The notes: generated by a model from the letters alone, not told the origin. A stretch of 64,000 nt of DNA from Apiotrichum sp. Y4204 (GCA_025531455.1 JAMYHL010000030.1:372001-436000); one strand, 5' to 3'. Counted from the stretch's first letter, positions 10,901-24,314 are shown. Made by a program: numbers and translations.

Positions 10901-13211
10901 CATGTGATCGGAGTCGTACCAGTGCAATGACTGGATGGGATGTGGCGCCTCCCACCGTCGACCCTCGACAAACTCTGGCGTCTTTGTGCCCTCGGACTTC
11001 TTGTCCTTCCCGGGAGTGATCGCAACGCGAACACGCAAGAAGCGAAGAGATGTACCCCACGCGTACGCCAGAACGGGATCGGATGCCGCCTTGTCGCCAG
11101 ACGCTGCCGTTACCTCTCCAGCCTTGAGCCAAGTTGCGCAGCCGACGTAGCCGCCATAGGGCCCTCCGGCGTCGCCGCGCATCTTTCGGAACCATGTTTT
11201 CGCAGTAGGCTTCATGCCAACAACGACGAGCTTGACAGGTGTGAGGAGGGCGGAGAAGTGGAACTGGTCAGTACTGTGAGACGACGGACCAAGAGGGAGC
11301 GGAAGAGTGGCGAACAGGGTGGTTGCGCGTTTGTGGTGCGAGGTGATGGAGCTCGGTGCCGAACTGCTACCTTCCGGTGGCGGGGTGCTGGGGTCACCAT
11401 CCAATGCCGCCGGCGCTTTGCTATCGGGATACGAGCCCAGCATGCGCACGGCATCGTTCGAGTCGACGCCCATGACGCGTCCGAGAGAAAACCAAAATGC
11501 GCGTCCGTGTTCGTCGCCTGTGACAATGGAGGTGTGGCGCTTGCCCACAAAGCCAATGTGCAGTATTCGGCTGCCCTGCAAATGTCCTTCCTTGCGACCA
11601 GACATGACTTGCCGGAGTGTGAGCGCCAGCTGTGTACGCGCAGGCTTGGCTGGCATCTTGAGGTCGTAGAGGAATACGTTGCCATTGGCATGGCCGACAC
11701 CAATGAATGTCTGGTCGGGGCAGATGGTCACCGCTGTAACTGCACCAGATGCGACAGTCGTCTCGTTGCCGAGCACACATCGCACCTCCTGGGCAAAGGT
11801 GTACACCTCCACCCAGCCCTTGTCGGTTCCCACGGCGATCATGCCATGTACATCCATGACTGTCGGTGTCCCGTAGTCCATCGGCGGCCCCGCCTGTGAG
11901 CTTCGCCGATGTGCTTCGTTCCGTCGGTTGAACGCATTGGCCGAAAGGTGTCTCAAAGCGTGGAACGTGAATGCGGGTCCTAGTTCCATCTCGGTCTGAG
12001 AAGTTACTTGCAGTTCCTCGGTCTTGGGCTGCACGCCCGATATTGTTGAAAACGAATCTGAACGAGAAAGCGACAGTTGAGAGAAATTGCTCGCTACGCG
12101 GTGAGGGACAGCACGCGTGCTCTGCAGCGTCGACGAGCTTGACACTCGGGGATGTTGGGAGCGCAAGCGTGACACGGAGGGGTCTGAGGTCAGCACGGCA
12201 TAGCACGGTAGATGGCGTACGGATGTAGCTTTTTGGTGGGCCGGGGCTTTGTACTCGTCGTTCGAGGTTGATCGAGGCTGACATTGTCGACGGCGTGTGG
12301 TCTGACTGTGACTGGTGTGAGATCACAACAACCGTACTGGATCTCACCTGCACGGCAAACTCATCATCCCCGTCCGCCTTCTCAGTGCCCTCGTCTAAGC
12401 CCTCGCCCAAGACATCCCGCACCGCCTCATCGTATCCACCACGGCCGTTTATCGGGTGATAGTCGGACCACTGGTCGTCGTCGTCGAGCTGCTGTTGCAT
12501 GCGGAGGCCGTGACGTTTGGTCGGCGACGGAGTCTCGGGGTGAAGGGCGAGCACCTGCTCCAAGCGCTTCTCATACTCGACAGCATCTGCTTCTCCGTCG
12601 GGCGTTGCTGTGCCGTCGTCGTTCCCATCGTACTCTACGGCATCTGCTGTGCGCTCGTCATTTCCTTCGGGCCGGTCATCCTCGTCCCAGTCCTCGCCAT
12701 GGTCCTCTGGCCGGCGCCAGTAATCGCTCGGCCCTTCCTCGACGTCCTCGCCCTCCACGAACGGCTGGTCGCTCATCTCTCGCCACAGCGGAGGTAGTCT
12801 CGAGTCGGGCGTGCTGTCCCACGCGTGGTGCGGGTGGAAGTGGTGCGTGATCATTTCTAATTCTTGAGAGGTGGTATTGTCGGCTGCATCTTGATCTTGG
12901 TCTTGGGAGGCAGTGACGAGAGCTGTGTCATTCGCCTCCTCCCCACCCTCAGCCTCCCCCGCACCTGAGGCACCGGCACCGGAAATGCCCTCCTCTGGCT
13001 CCATGGGACGACGCGGGGCGTGCGCGGTGTGTGAAGTTGGCGGTCCAGGACTGCCCGTTGGGCTCGAAGCACTTGGGGGTTCCAGGGGGTGAGGACTGCT
13101 TGCACGCTGTGATCCGGGCGAGCTACTGCCGGACACCCCTTCGCGCACGGTTCGCTCGCCCGTCGACGGTCCTGAGAGCGGGTGCTCCACCAGTTCGGTC
13201 GGGGAGGCCAT
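7973..13211 (-). CDS. VPS8: Vps8, CORVET complex subunit
   Basis: CORVET tethers early endosomes together with Rab5; Vps8 is its Rab-binding subunit. Exons 13211-12348, 12253-8322 and 8285-7973 give 1702 residues. Residues 1-290 are acidic and disordered. A beta-propeller region follows from about 417 (TPTVMDVHGMIAVGTDKGW; DQTFIGVGHANGNVFLYD), then a long alpha-solenoid. Near the C terminus is a Lys/Arg-rich linker (KKSRRKRKGKKAK), and the last ~31 residues hold a RING-like start (CAVCAKPW) and HRACC. The first intron is placed at the acceptor before TAC (12253) because only that site keeps the frame. The propeller, solenoid and RING order is diagnostic for Vps8. The RING lacks the final CxxC pair, so it is probably degenerate. 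Confidence 0.88.
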
Positions 13212-13782
13212 GTGCGTCCGGATTTCAGGAGCGTAGAGTTGGGTGGGGGTGTCGTCGAGCCGCGAAGCTTGTAGAGGAGTCTGGTATTGTTGACGAGATG
13301 ATATGTCTGATGGGATGCACGTTCAGCCGCGTCGGCGTTCATCGATATCGAGCCACCAACGGACACCTCTCGCCGGACAAGTGACTAGCGGCCAAAGGGC
13401 AACGTCATGGGTTCCAGGGAAGTGAGGTGTGTCCATTTACGTAAATTGCTCTCTCTCATGTGAGATGCACGCCTTGTTTGTGCTGTTTGGAGGGACGGAA
13501 TCAAACTTGTGTGGATTGGCGACTGATTTTGATTTTTCGTTTTTCTTCCGTGCGCACAAAATGGAAACAAACAATGCCCATCAGCGCGGGTGCCACTCAC
13601 AACTGGGCTGGCTGAGCTGGGCTGGTCGCGTTCAATCTGTGGTTGACCCTCGGTCAACATCAACACGACAACAACACGTCTGGGAAAGGTTTCTGCTGTT
13701 GTCATCCACATTACACATCCACATTAACACAACAACCTCCCCCCCCATCTCTTCCCCACATCTGCCAACGACAGGGGACAGA
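13212..13782. promoter_or_regulatory. Divergent promoter region, VPS8 / RhoGEF
   Basis: Head-to-head spacer of about 570 nt. A CA/CT-rich stretch (13660-13780) precedes the RhoGEF start. I see no clear TATA box. Confidence 0.5.
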
Positions 13783-16700
13783 ATGCCTATCGGCGCCTCA
13801 CCATTCCGGCCAAAGAGCCGCGGGGCAATGTCCATTGCGCGCACGCCGTCGCCCCCGCCGCTCCCGCCCAAACCGCCATCGGCACCACGCACTGTCATCG
13901 ACCTCAACTCTTCCACAGGCTCTTTTGACCGCTCCTCGGGCTCAAGAGTAGCTCGCCGGGCCGTGTTGTGCGACCTCGTTGTCGAGCACCAGGGCGAGGA
14001 AACGAGCTATCTCCTCAACCAGCTGGGCAATCCGCTCGAACCTTCAGTTATTAAGCAGGCCAACTATACATTACCCCCTCTCACGCAGGCATCATCCGCC
14101 GAAAATGATCGGTCATCGTGGGATCCGTCCAAGAGGGACGAGATGGAACGGAGACTCCAACAGCTCACGGAGGAAATGGTCCGCACGGAACGCAGTTATG
14201 TCTCACGCATTGAGGCGCTTCAAAAGGTATGTTGTGGAGCCTAACTATGGCTCAACCGGGAAGTATCCTCTGTTGACATTCCAGTATTATGCCGCTCCAC
14301 TTCGCTTCTTCGCAAAGCAGGGCAATACTGTCATCATCCCAAAGTATCACGCCAAAACCCTGTTTGGCAACATTGACGCGGTGCTGCCGGCAGCACAGAC
14401 CTTCTTGCGCGACCTTGAGGAGCTCTGGGCCACGGGACAAGCGTCTACTCAATTGGGAGATCTCTGTTTGCGCCATGTACGTATCTCAAGTTGCTGCTCG
14501 GCAGCTATTGTGTGCTGACTCTTCGCAGCTCAAAACACTGCGAACACTCGAGCCGTACGGCACATACATTGGCAACCAAGATGAGGCACAGAAGATCTTC
14601 CAAGATCTGTACAGGAATGACAAGAGCTTTGAGAAGTTTGTCGACACGACCAAAATGCAGACGACAGGCATTGGCAACATTGGCCTGCGCGAACTGCTCA
14701 TGGAGCCCGTCCAGCGTATCCCGCGATACACCATGCTCTGGCAATGTGAGTGTGTCTTTTTGCAACGGCTTTGCTAACTCTAAGCAATGGCAAAATGCAT
14801 GCCACCTCTGTCGGAGCACCGTTCAAAACTTCTCGAATCAATCGATATTGCGTCGCGCATTGCGCGTTGCGAGGCCGACGAGCAGACCGTCAGGGCGACC
14901 GTGATGTACTGCCTTCAGCGCAACATTGATGGCATTCCGGTCAGTTTCCTCCCCGATTACCGACGTCGAACTGACCTTCAGGCGTCAATCTTTTCTAATC
15001 ATCGCAACTTCATCGACTCCATCGATGTGGAGGAGCTTTTTGGCGATGCGAGTTTGGGAAGTGGGCGCGCTACTCCGCGTGCGCTCAAGACCGCAACCGG
15101 CACCCCGACGGAAGGGCCGTCCATCTTGCACTGCACGCTCTTCCTGTTCGATGACCAGCTTATCATTGCGAAGCGTCCATCCTCGACTGTATCTGGCCGC
15201 AAGATGACCGGCCTAGACGACATTGCCAAGCTTGTCAAGTCTGGCGGTGGCGTCGCAGTCAAGGAGAAGGACGGTACGAAGAAGGAACGTCTGAGCTTCC
15301 GCGGTGCGATCGATATCCTGAAGCTCTCCGGCATGGACCTTGGCGGTGGTGGTGAGTGCCCACCAACTTGTGCCCTTACTGATTTCAGACTTCCAACTGA
15401 TGTTCGAGGGCCATTCGCGGGCCACCCCGTTATTCGCAGATCAGTCAGAAAGGTGGGCTGGCCGCCCACTGCGAAGCTACAGCACCATACAACCTCCTTT
15501 GCCCGTGGGCCATGACCCACAGCAGTGCAGGAGTGATAAGAACCGCTTCCTGGAGAACTTGTGGGCTGCGCAGGCGCTGTGTCGCACTCATCCTCGTCAC
15601 AAGATGGTCGAGCCCGTGTGCCGCGCTCTCGTTTCCGAGGAGGACGTTGATTTGCACTCGGAGCTCATGCGCGTCAAGTTGTATTGGAACCTCTGGGACC
15701 GCTCCAGCTGGACCACGACCGAACGCAAGATCAGCATTGTCATTCAGGTCACCGAGGATGAGGACGCCCAAGAGCTGCGGCTACCTCAGGAGGGTGGGCC
15801 CGCGCTGGTTATCCGCCTTGACGTGATGCCTGGAGCTGTTTGTCGTCTCCAGGCCGTAACCAACACCGGCAGCCCTGTGTTCCGCACAGCAACGTCAATA
15901 GCTGAGGTGAACGACAAGATTGTTGAGGCTAGTGAGTGTGTCACGGCTGGCAGGAGACCGAAACCTTCACTGACTTTCAGTCAACGCGGCAGACTTGTTG
16001 AAAGTACAGCTGCCCAGGACATCCACATCCACAACAAACACGGCGCAGTTCAGCAAGAGGGCTTCCCGCTTTGGCAGCGACATTGCGCGTAACCTCTGGG
16101 GTAACACAGCTTCGTCCCGCGGCGCGTCTTCCGACACACTCGGTGGAGCCAGCACACGAACGAGCCACACGTCCTTCAAGAGCCGGTCGCTCGACGTGGC
16201 TGCCAAATCGAGCGATATGCTTTCCATCTCGTCCGTGTCTACTGGCGGTCCCAAAACGCCCAAGTCCGATCGGTCGCCAGTCTCCCCCTCGTCCCCTGTC
16301 TCGTTTACCGAGGCGCTATCACAGCCGGGTCATGGGCTGGGTGTGCCCAGCGATATCGAGGAGCCGTTTGCCAAGGAGCCACAGACGCCGTCAAGGTCGA
16401 AGTCTCCCGCCGCCAAGCCACTGCTCTCGCCAATCAAGCAGCACACGCCGCTGAAGCTTACATCGTCGCCCTTCAAGTCCCCACAGAAGGACAACGCGAC
16501 ACGTCAGGGCGCGTCTGGATCGCAGCCGATAGTTACGTCTCACGTCGCGGCTATGCGCCAGGAATTTGAGCGGAAGATGAACGACTCGTCGCTCGAGACT
16601 TGTGAGTGTTTGAACCATAGCTTCTATTTCAAGCTGACCCGGAGTGACCACGCCGCGATCATCCCCTGCCGTTCGGAAGTCGCCCTCCCCCTCCCCGTCA

Positions 16701-18278
16701 CCACGGCCGCCTATTGGAATGCGCAACCGGCTGCCTGTGTCGACACTAGCTGCAAGTGTCTTCCAGCAGGAGTGTAGGGGCCTGTCCCGCGACTCTTCGG
16801 TCACCTCCCTTCCTGCCTCGCCGACAAGGAACGACAGCCTAAGTCGGTCGAACACGATGTCTCCTCGTGGTCCTCGCCCTCGTGGCCCGGCGGCGCGTGG
16901 TGGATACGTGCCACCGCTACCCCCACCAAGTGTGACTTCTTTGGCCCGCAACACGCCCCTGCCTCCGTCTGCGCCAGGCTCGACCCTCAGCCAGGAGATC
17001 AGCCGCCAGCCAAGCTTGGCGTCACGCGTTCACTCAATGGGTGTTCAATCGGCAGACCACACCAGCCTCATGTCCAACTCTGGCCACTCTGCGCCCAGCA
17101 ATGGGCACCACATTGAACTGGGATCAGACGTTCAGAATGTCGAGTCGCTTCCTGAGGAACAGGCTGTCGATGAGGCACTGGCGGGTACCAGAACCAACGG
17201 GCATGGTATTGGTCTTGGAGCTCCCCCGCGCCGCGCCAATGACGAGAACATCCCTCCAGAGAGGATTGTTTCGCAGAAGCGATCAAACGAGGTTGACGAC
17301 CAGTCGTCGCCTCGCAAACGCTCGTCCAGCAACAGCAGCTCGATCGTGGCGCGCGTGGGCAGCGAAGGGCCGGGGTGCGCCAAACTCTCCGCCGCTGCTC
17401 CTCGGCGATCGTCTACCAAGGTCAGCAACCGCAAGCCGCCGTCGGCAATGGCCACGCGGCGGCAGGTCTCGGCGCTCAGCACCACGAGTCTACACACGCT
17501 TGAGACGGCAATCGACGACACGGACATCGTAATGAGCGATCACCCGGATATTCTTTCCGCTTCGGACTCGGCACGTCACCATATCGCGGACGCGCGCAAG
17601 CTCTCCCGCCGAATCAGGATGGATGCCGCAACGATCCGCAAGATATGCTCCCCAGCCGGGACAGGAGCCCCTGGTGGACTATCTCGTTCGCCCTCGGTAT
17701 CCGAGCTGGGCCCGCGGCCCAACATTCACGCAACGCTTATGGACCCTCGACAGGACATGGCGCGTGCCGACATGCGCGACATGGACGAGCTTGCACGTCA
17801 TATCCAGTCTGCTGGCGAGAAGCTCGAGGATCAGTGCATAGCCTCCCTTGCGGACTCTGAGCGCGTGCGCATGCTCGCACGCCAGGTGCACGAGGGCAAC
17901 GAGGCGTACGAGGGGACTATCAGCACTCTCGAGGCCCAGGTCGAGCGCGCCAAAGAGCGAGAGGCTCTTCTTGCTGACCAGCTCCGCCGGCGGGATCTGG
18001 AGCTGGAGGAGATTTACAATGTGGGTGTAACGCTTTGTTTTGACACATAGGCTAACATGCAGGCCTTCAATGCTGAGCTCGACGGCATGTACAGCGACGT
18101 CACCCTCCCGCGACCGGACGCTGCGGGCGCTGCCTTGCGCCGCGATTTGCAGGCAACCAAGGCTGCCCGCAACGCGCTTGATCTCGAGAACAAGCGGCTC
18201 AAGCTCGAGCTTGAGGAGGAGAAGCTGTTGCGCGAGCAGTGGTCGCAGCTTCTTCAAGCCCGTGGTCTTCTCCGGTAG
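13783..18278 (+). CDS. Rho guanine nucleotide exchange factor (DH plus PH-like)
   Basis: Activator of a Rho-type GTPase, so a likely regulator of polarity, septation or wall synthesis. Ten exons: 13783-14226, 14285-14476, 14529-14745, 14785-14939, 14982-15351, 15389-15452, 15531-15931, 15981-16601, 16645-18020, 18063-18278 (1351 residues). The DH domain spans about 125-345: it starts at LTEEMVRTERSYVSRI and carries the signature ELLMEPVQRIPRYTMLWQ. A PH-like region follows at about 380-500 (LHCTLFLFDDQLIIAKRP to DFQLMFEGH and FLENLWAAQALCR). The middle is Ser/Pro-rich and probably phosphorylated. The last ~200 residues form a coiled coil (LEAQVERAKEREALLADQL; LDLENKRLKLELEEEK). I start at ATG 13783 because the upstream frame is leader-like. 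Which Rho protein it acts on cannot be told. Confidence 0.88.
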
Positions 18279-18994
18279 AGCAGGTGGAAGGAGTGAGGAG
18301 AAGATTTGAGTTGTACACGGACACTCGGAGGATGATCAGAGGCTGTGATTTGGTTTTGTGCTTTACATGTCTTGTACAGTATCAGTACTCTGAGAGATGG
18401 ATCTGATCAGATTTGTGTTGAACCGGAGCGATGTGAGGATGCCAGCTGCTGGTAACCACAGCGTGCAAAAGTACTGCCAAACGCATGCCAACCACGGCAT
18501 GTCAAAGAGTCATGTGAGCGATCAGCACGGCTTGAATGGCAGTCGGTCAGCTTGGTGTTGTACTACATGTATCTCTGATCTCCAATTTACAATCTTATCT
18601 CGACGCCACCCAACCCATTCTCCTCGCCATCGCCCTGTCGGCGACGGACATGCGGAGATGACCCGAAGGAGCTGCAATGACGCCATCCGGCGCAGCAGAC
18701 CCCTTCTGGGCTTCTGGACCCATTTGCCACTCATCCAAGCTGTTTGCCACCCAGCAAGAAAATACTTCCGTTGACCCGGCCAGGCCGCCAGGCCCCAGTG
18801 ACGCGCGTCTGTTACACTCTCTGTGATTGTCGGATCAGCCACCTCCGCCTACACCTGCTCGTTCTGCAATCCTCTCTCCGTCTGCCTTCCGAGGCCGTCG
18901 TTAGATAACCAGCCCACAACCACCATCACATCTCCATCACATCCCCCCCTCTCTCTATCTCTTCCCCCACTCTCTCCCTCTCCCACTCTCACCC
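18279..18994. other. Spacer, RhoGEF / fasciclin gene
   Basis: Tandem genes. The last ~130 nt (18860-18990) are strongly CT-rich, as in many fungal leaders. No further gene is seen. Confidence 0.5.
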
Positions 18995-19009
18995 ATGAAC
19001 ACAGCATGA
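18995..19009 (+). promoter_or_regulatory. Four-codon uORF overlapping the fasciclin start
   Basis: ATG-AAC-ACA-GCA-TGA. Its stop shares the bases ATGA (19006-19009) with the main start codon, an arrangement that permits termination-reinitiation control. The sequence is plain; whether the uORF is translated is unknown. Confidence 0.5.
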
Positions 19010-22000
19010 GAATACCAATACTCGCCATATTCGCGCTCGGCGCTGGCGCAGCACAGCTCCCGCTCGCCGCCCCGGGCCCCGACCCCGCTGCCGCCGCCGC
19101 CGATGACGTTAGTGGTGGGTACCGCGCCGTGTGACGGGTCGCGCGATGTGTCCGCTGACAGCAGCCGCGTCCGAGACGCTCAACTCGCTCCTCTCCGCGT
19201 CAGACCAGCACGGCACATTCGTGCACCTCCTCCAGCGGGCCAAGCTCGTGCCCATGCTGAGCCGGCTGAATGGCACCGTATTTGCCCCTACGGACGCGGC
19301 GTGGAAGGCGTGGGACGATGCGCACCGCCCGCCGCCAGACGACGAGGCGCGCGCGTTCGGGTGGCTCGGGACAGCGGGCATCGACGAGTGGCTCCTCCCC
19401 GAGTCTGAGGCGCAGTCCCTCCTTGCTCGCCGCATTGCCGAGTCGCCGGAACAAGAGGAGGAGATGCGCGTTGCGGCAGATAACCAAAACTGGGCGATGC
19501 GCCAGCACCTCCTGTACCATATCCTCAACTACACGATTGCGCCGCGTGATTGGGCCCGCGACGAGGTCACGGTCGAGACGACGATGCTGTACCCGCTGTA
19601 CGAGATGCCCAAGCTCCCGCCCCGTCCTGATCCGGGGACGCCGTGGATCCCCGGTCCAGCTGATGGTCTCCTCGGTACCCATGGCCAGCGGCTGCGTGTC
19701 GCCCGCCCCGGTGGCGAGCCAGAGGGCTGTGGTGATGCCAAGCGCGGTTGCATCGGGTACGACCACATGGGCGCGAATGGCGCCCCTGTGTGGGACGGAA
19801 GCGGGTGGAATCTGACGGACGGGAATGGGACGCACCACATCATGAGCAACGATACCGGCCCGGTGGGGATCAAGTGGGGCCGGAACGGCGCGGTGATCGG
19901 CCTCGACGCCGTGATGGAGCCGCCGAAGAACATGATTGAGACGCTGCACGCCACCCCCGGGCTGGCGTACCTCGGCAAGCTGCTCGACTCGCCGCTACCT
20001 CTCCCGCGCCCACTACCACCCTGGATTGATCGTGCCCCGCATGTAACGCTATTCGCCGGAAGCGATGCCGCGTTTGCGTCCGCGTTCGACGACATAGAGC
20101 GCGGTTACCTCGAGGGCATGTTTGGTGCAGAAGGCCTTGGGCGCGTGCTCGCGCCCGGAATGGTACTCGCCCTTGACAGTCAGGTGGGCTGGAGCGATAC
20201 ATGGAAGAAGAAGCCGACCACAGGTGAGCAAGCACGCCAACTGGAGCTGACATGTAGTGTCGTCGCTCTGTGGGACACTCGATGTGGCCGCCAACGACAC
20301 CACTCTGACTGTTAACGGCACGGCCGCCGAGATGGTGGACATTTTCACAGCCAACGGGGTGATCCACGTGCTCCCGTCGATGCTTCTTCCCGAGAACTTT
20401 GAGCTCCTCAACTCGGCTGAAAAGGTACTACTCTCCCGCAACGCAACCCGATTTGTCTCGCTGCTGCGCACGGCCAACCTCTCGAGCCAGTACGTTGGCG
20501 AGCCTGGGAAGAAGAACACGGGCAAGTGGACGATTCTTGCGCCCATCGACGACGCCATCGAGTACTTGGACCGATGGAATGGCGGACAGGGTAAGGCTCC
20601 ACAGATGCCCAAGATCTCAGAAGCCGAGCACTGGCTCTCCACATTTGCGGTAAAGCCGGCAGATGCGCCCCTCGCTGCGCTACTCAAGTACCACATTGTG
20701 CCCGACCGCGTCTCCCCAAACGAGCTGGAGGACGGCGACCTGCTCAGCACAGAGCTGCGCACCGCTGCACTTGGTGGAGAACGCCAGCGCCTTCATGTCG
20801 AGGTGTCTGAACGCCGCCAGGCGCGCCCCGAGTGGGACGTTGAGGACGGAGAAATCCGCTTTGGCGGCGCCATGGTTCTCGGCCCGCCTGTGAAGGTCGG
20901 CAAGAGCATAATCTACTTCATCTCGTCGCTGCTTCAGCCGCCGTTTGATGTGCTCCAGACTGCCGTCGCGGATCTGCAGCTCTCCAACTACATTGCCGCG
21001 GTGTATGCTGCCGGGCTCGAGCGCTTCATCAGCCATAATGTCGGTACGACCTACTTCATCCCGCGAAACAAGGCGTTCGGCCAGCTCGGCCTGACCATGA
21101 AGTACCTCCTTCTCCCCGAGGCCCGGGACGAGCTGCGCCGTGCACTCCGATATCTCGCTGTGGAGAAGCTCATATACACCCCTGATGTCGAAGACGGCAA
21201 GACAGTGCTCAAGACAATACACGGCGGAAACCTCGTGCTCAACCGTGACGAGAACAACACCTTCAGCCTACAGTCGCCCACCAAGTGGGCTGGCCACGAC
21301 TCGGGCACGTCCCTTCCGTCCAACGGCGACCTGCACCCTGCGCACATGACAGCGCACAATGCGCTCGCCGAAACTGGCGTCATTCACATCATCGACTCTG
21401 TCGTCCTCCCCGCTGACATGGCTATCACGCCTGCCAAGCTCATGCGCGGGTCGAAGCAGCACACTATGGGCGAGTTGATGGTGAAGGCCGGCTTTGGATG
21501 GATTCTCGATGGCCGCGAGCCGTCGAACGATGAGTTGGAGCGTGTCGGCCTGCAAGGCACTGTCCGGCCCAAGCCCAGTGGTGACCAGGAGGAGTCTGAT
21601 GAGGACGGCCTCGACCCAGACGACTACTCGATGCCGAGCTACACCATCCTGATGCCCACCGACAAGGCGTTCTCGCGCCTCAACTTGACGCACTACCTCA
21701 CCGACAGTGCAGCGCTGCTGGAGCTCATCAAGATGCACATCATTCCTTCCAACCTTGGCGCGGCACTGCCCAAGGCGTCGGTGGAACACGCCCCGCAACA
21801 CCCGCCGCGCGACGGCCTCCCCCTCGCTCTTGAGGATGGTGTGGTATACCCCACACTCCTCGCGCCCAGCGCACGTTATGGCGAGCTGGCGTTCCGCGCC
21901 TGGGGCGGGGACGACTGGGTTGTGGGCGTTCACAATGCGCGTGGTGGCAGCGCGGTCCGCGGCGGCCGCACAAACGGTGCGGGACGCGCGAGCGTGCGCT

Positions 22001-22480
22001 GGCGCAAGTCGCGCGAGGACGTGAAGCCCGATCCCGACTCGGAGGCGGCCGGCCTCTGGCGCGGCGGCATGACCCTGGGCGGTGGTGTCATCGTCATCGA
22101 CACGGTGCTTATCCCCTACAATCCGGGATGGTATGAGCGGTGAGTAGCTATGGCATGTGATACAGGCTAACGGCAGCTGGGGCTTCCTCGTTATGATAAT
22201 CCTTGGCGCGACGGCAGCCGTCTCACTCCTTGGTGTGTCCGTATGGTGGTGGTACGTAACCGTCCGCCGGAAGCGCGAGGGCTACGAGCGCGTCGCGCAG
22301 GAGGAGGAGCAACGTGAGCAGGAGCGCGAGCAGGAGCACGCGAACCGCACCTGGCGGCGCATGAGCCGCAGCGAGCAGCAGCGCCCGTATGTGCCGCCCG
22401 GGCGTGTCTTTGGGAACGGTAACGGCAACGGGCACAGCAACGGCGATGGCCATGGCCGCCACCCCGCCGAGGACGAGTGA
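19006..22480 (+). CDS. Fasciclin (FAS1) repeat protein with signal peptide and C-terminal membrane anchor
   Basis: Exons 19006-19114, 19165-20223, 20258-22139 and 22177-22480 give 1117 residues. A signal peptide (MRIPILAIFALGAGAAQ) is followed by several FAS1 modules. Recognisable pieces are SETLNSLLSASDQHGTFVHLL with NGTVFAPTDAAW (about 38-90), TRFVSLLRTANL with WTILAPIDDAIEYL and KYHIVPD (about 440-540), TYFIPRNKAFGQLGL (about 650), VIHIIDSVVLP (about 765), and TILMPTDKAFSRL with KMHIIPSNL (about 850-885). One membrane span (WGFLVMIILGATAAVSLLGV) begins near 1018, then a short cytosolic tail that is first Arg/Glu-rich and then Gly/Asn/His-rich. FAS1 proteins mediate adhesion at the wall or sit in the vacuolar lumen (yeast YLR001C is a related multi-FAS1 membrane protein). 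In this model the first intron joins phase 1 ends at 19114 and 19165; an acceptor three bases earlier is also possible. Confidence 0.87.
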
Positions 22481-22982
22481 TCGTAAAGAACGTAGAGTGT
22501 TAATCGAATTGCCATTGTAGAGTGTGCGCATGTTGTTCGGAAATGTATGCATTGTTTGTTGCGGATGGAAACGTACAACAAGGAACGCGGTATAAGTTTC
22601 AATTAACTTGAATTGCCGTAGGATATCACTACCAGCTGGGGGTCAGGTGTTGGGAACGTGGGCTGCCGCCTCCCGTCCACTGCGCACAGACGGTGTCAGC
22701 CTCGTGCAAGCATGGGCGCACGTGAGTGTGGACTCGTGCGGCGAAAGCAATCCAGACAGGCCATCACAACTCGAGCTGGGAAAGCTGCAGACTGCATAGT
22801 GCGATGGACGAGTCGCAACGTATCAATTCTGTAAGTGTCCTGCGCAATAAATAGTCTCCAGGATGAGTGAAGCGTCTACACCCCCTAATCCAGCGCTCCC
22901 CTATGCCATCCCTGTTACCTGACACAGTGGCTGGGATGGATATTCACCGCCGCCACTTTTATTATGAGGTGGCCATTCATCA

Positions 22983-23087
22983 CTCCAGTAGTCCAGGACG
23001 TCAGAAGCCAGAAGCCAGAAGCCAGGATTCCAGGAGGCCGGGAAGCCAGGAAGGAGGTCAGGAAGTCAGGACATGTCAGGAAGAGAA
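22983..23087 (+). repeat. Imperfect GAAGCCAG/GGAGGTCAG repeats
   Basis: Direct repeats of AGAAGCC (three in a row at 23003-23024), then diverged copies of GGAAGCCAGG and GGAAGTCAGG. It looks like decayed minisatellite DNA in the spacer. Confidence 0.6.
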
Positions 23088-24314
23088 GGTGTGGGTTAAT
23101 AAAGTACAGGTTTGGGTAAAGGCTACACCGTCCGCAAAGGTAGCAACAAGGTTTGGTCTGGAGCTTGCTGGAATTGCTGGCTGGACCGGGGCGTTAGGCA
23201 ATTGGTGCCGCCAAGATGCTTCGATGCTGAATTGTGGCCAGCGCGATGTGAATGTGATTTTTAACTGTGACTGTCAATGGGAGCGCGATGAGATGGGTCA
23301 GTGTGGATATGAGAGTGCGCGTTGGTCGATAATCAGACACCGTATCGCTGTTGTTGACGAAATATACGTTCTCTTATAAACGAGAGTCGATGTGAAGCTC
23401 AAGTCCAAGTCTGACAGGTCTTCGCTGTTTATCGACATCTCCATCTCCATCGAAGCAAGCACGCTCTGACTTGGACAAGGATGGACGACGGAATACGAAA
23501 CAAACTCCATCATGACGGTGTGTTTTGTATTTATATCCATATCCCCCGTTGACCCCCCCCACAAATGGATCACCCGTGCCTAGCCGTTCAGGGACTAAAC
23601 TCAGGGCCGCTAAGGGGATCGGGAACCGGGACGGAGGAGCAAGCAAAGCAACCATTGCACTGGCGCGCCAAAGGCCCCCTGGGAGGGAAGGTCTGTGCGC
23701 AGGGGAAGATGGGCGCTAGAAGGGGCGCAAGGGGAGGGATGAGCGTTTGTTATAGGGTGCCAAGAGAATCCAACGCAAACACGTTTTTTGCGAGCGGGGA
23801 CACGGGGAAACAATGATGATATGATGGATAGACAATTTGAGACAGATAGATGAGAGATGATGGATTGAGCGTGCCCGTCGGAGGCATCGTGTGGTGCAGC
23901 ATGCCGCGGAGACGGAGCACATGGGCTGTGCAGTGTGTGTCTGCGGGGGGCACGATAGGCGGTGCCCATCCACAGCATGTAAATGACGAGAAACGTGTCC
24001 CCAGCTTCACGAGCGTACGAGCTGTACCTGGCAAACCGCCGTGGGCCGCCGTGGCTGCGCTCCCCATTGTGTGGTTATCAGTGTCAGTGTGTTGTGTGTC
24101 CCCCAGTATCCAGCCAAAAAACCTTGGATCTCCCTCCTTTTTTTTCGGCCCTGTCCTCTCAGTTTTGCGCATGCCGTCACCCTTGGTTCCGTGGTTGTGA
24201 ATAACCTTGTTGGATCCGACGACAACGACGACGGCAACGCCAACGACGACGACCACCAGCTCCCGTCGCCCGGTCCCGTCGCCCGCTGCCCGCTCGGCAC
24301 ACCATTCCCCACAA

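Noticed and set aside
22867..23379. 170-codon plus-strand frame
   Set aside because: GTG start, and its middle is the decayed AGAAGCC repeat.
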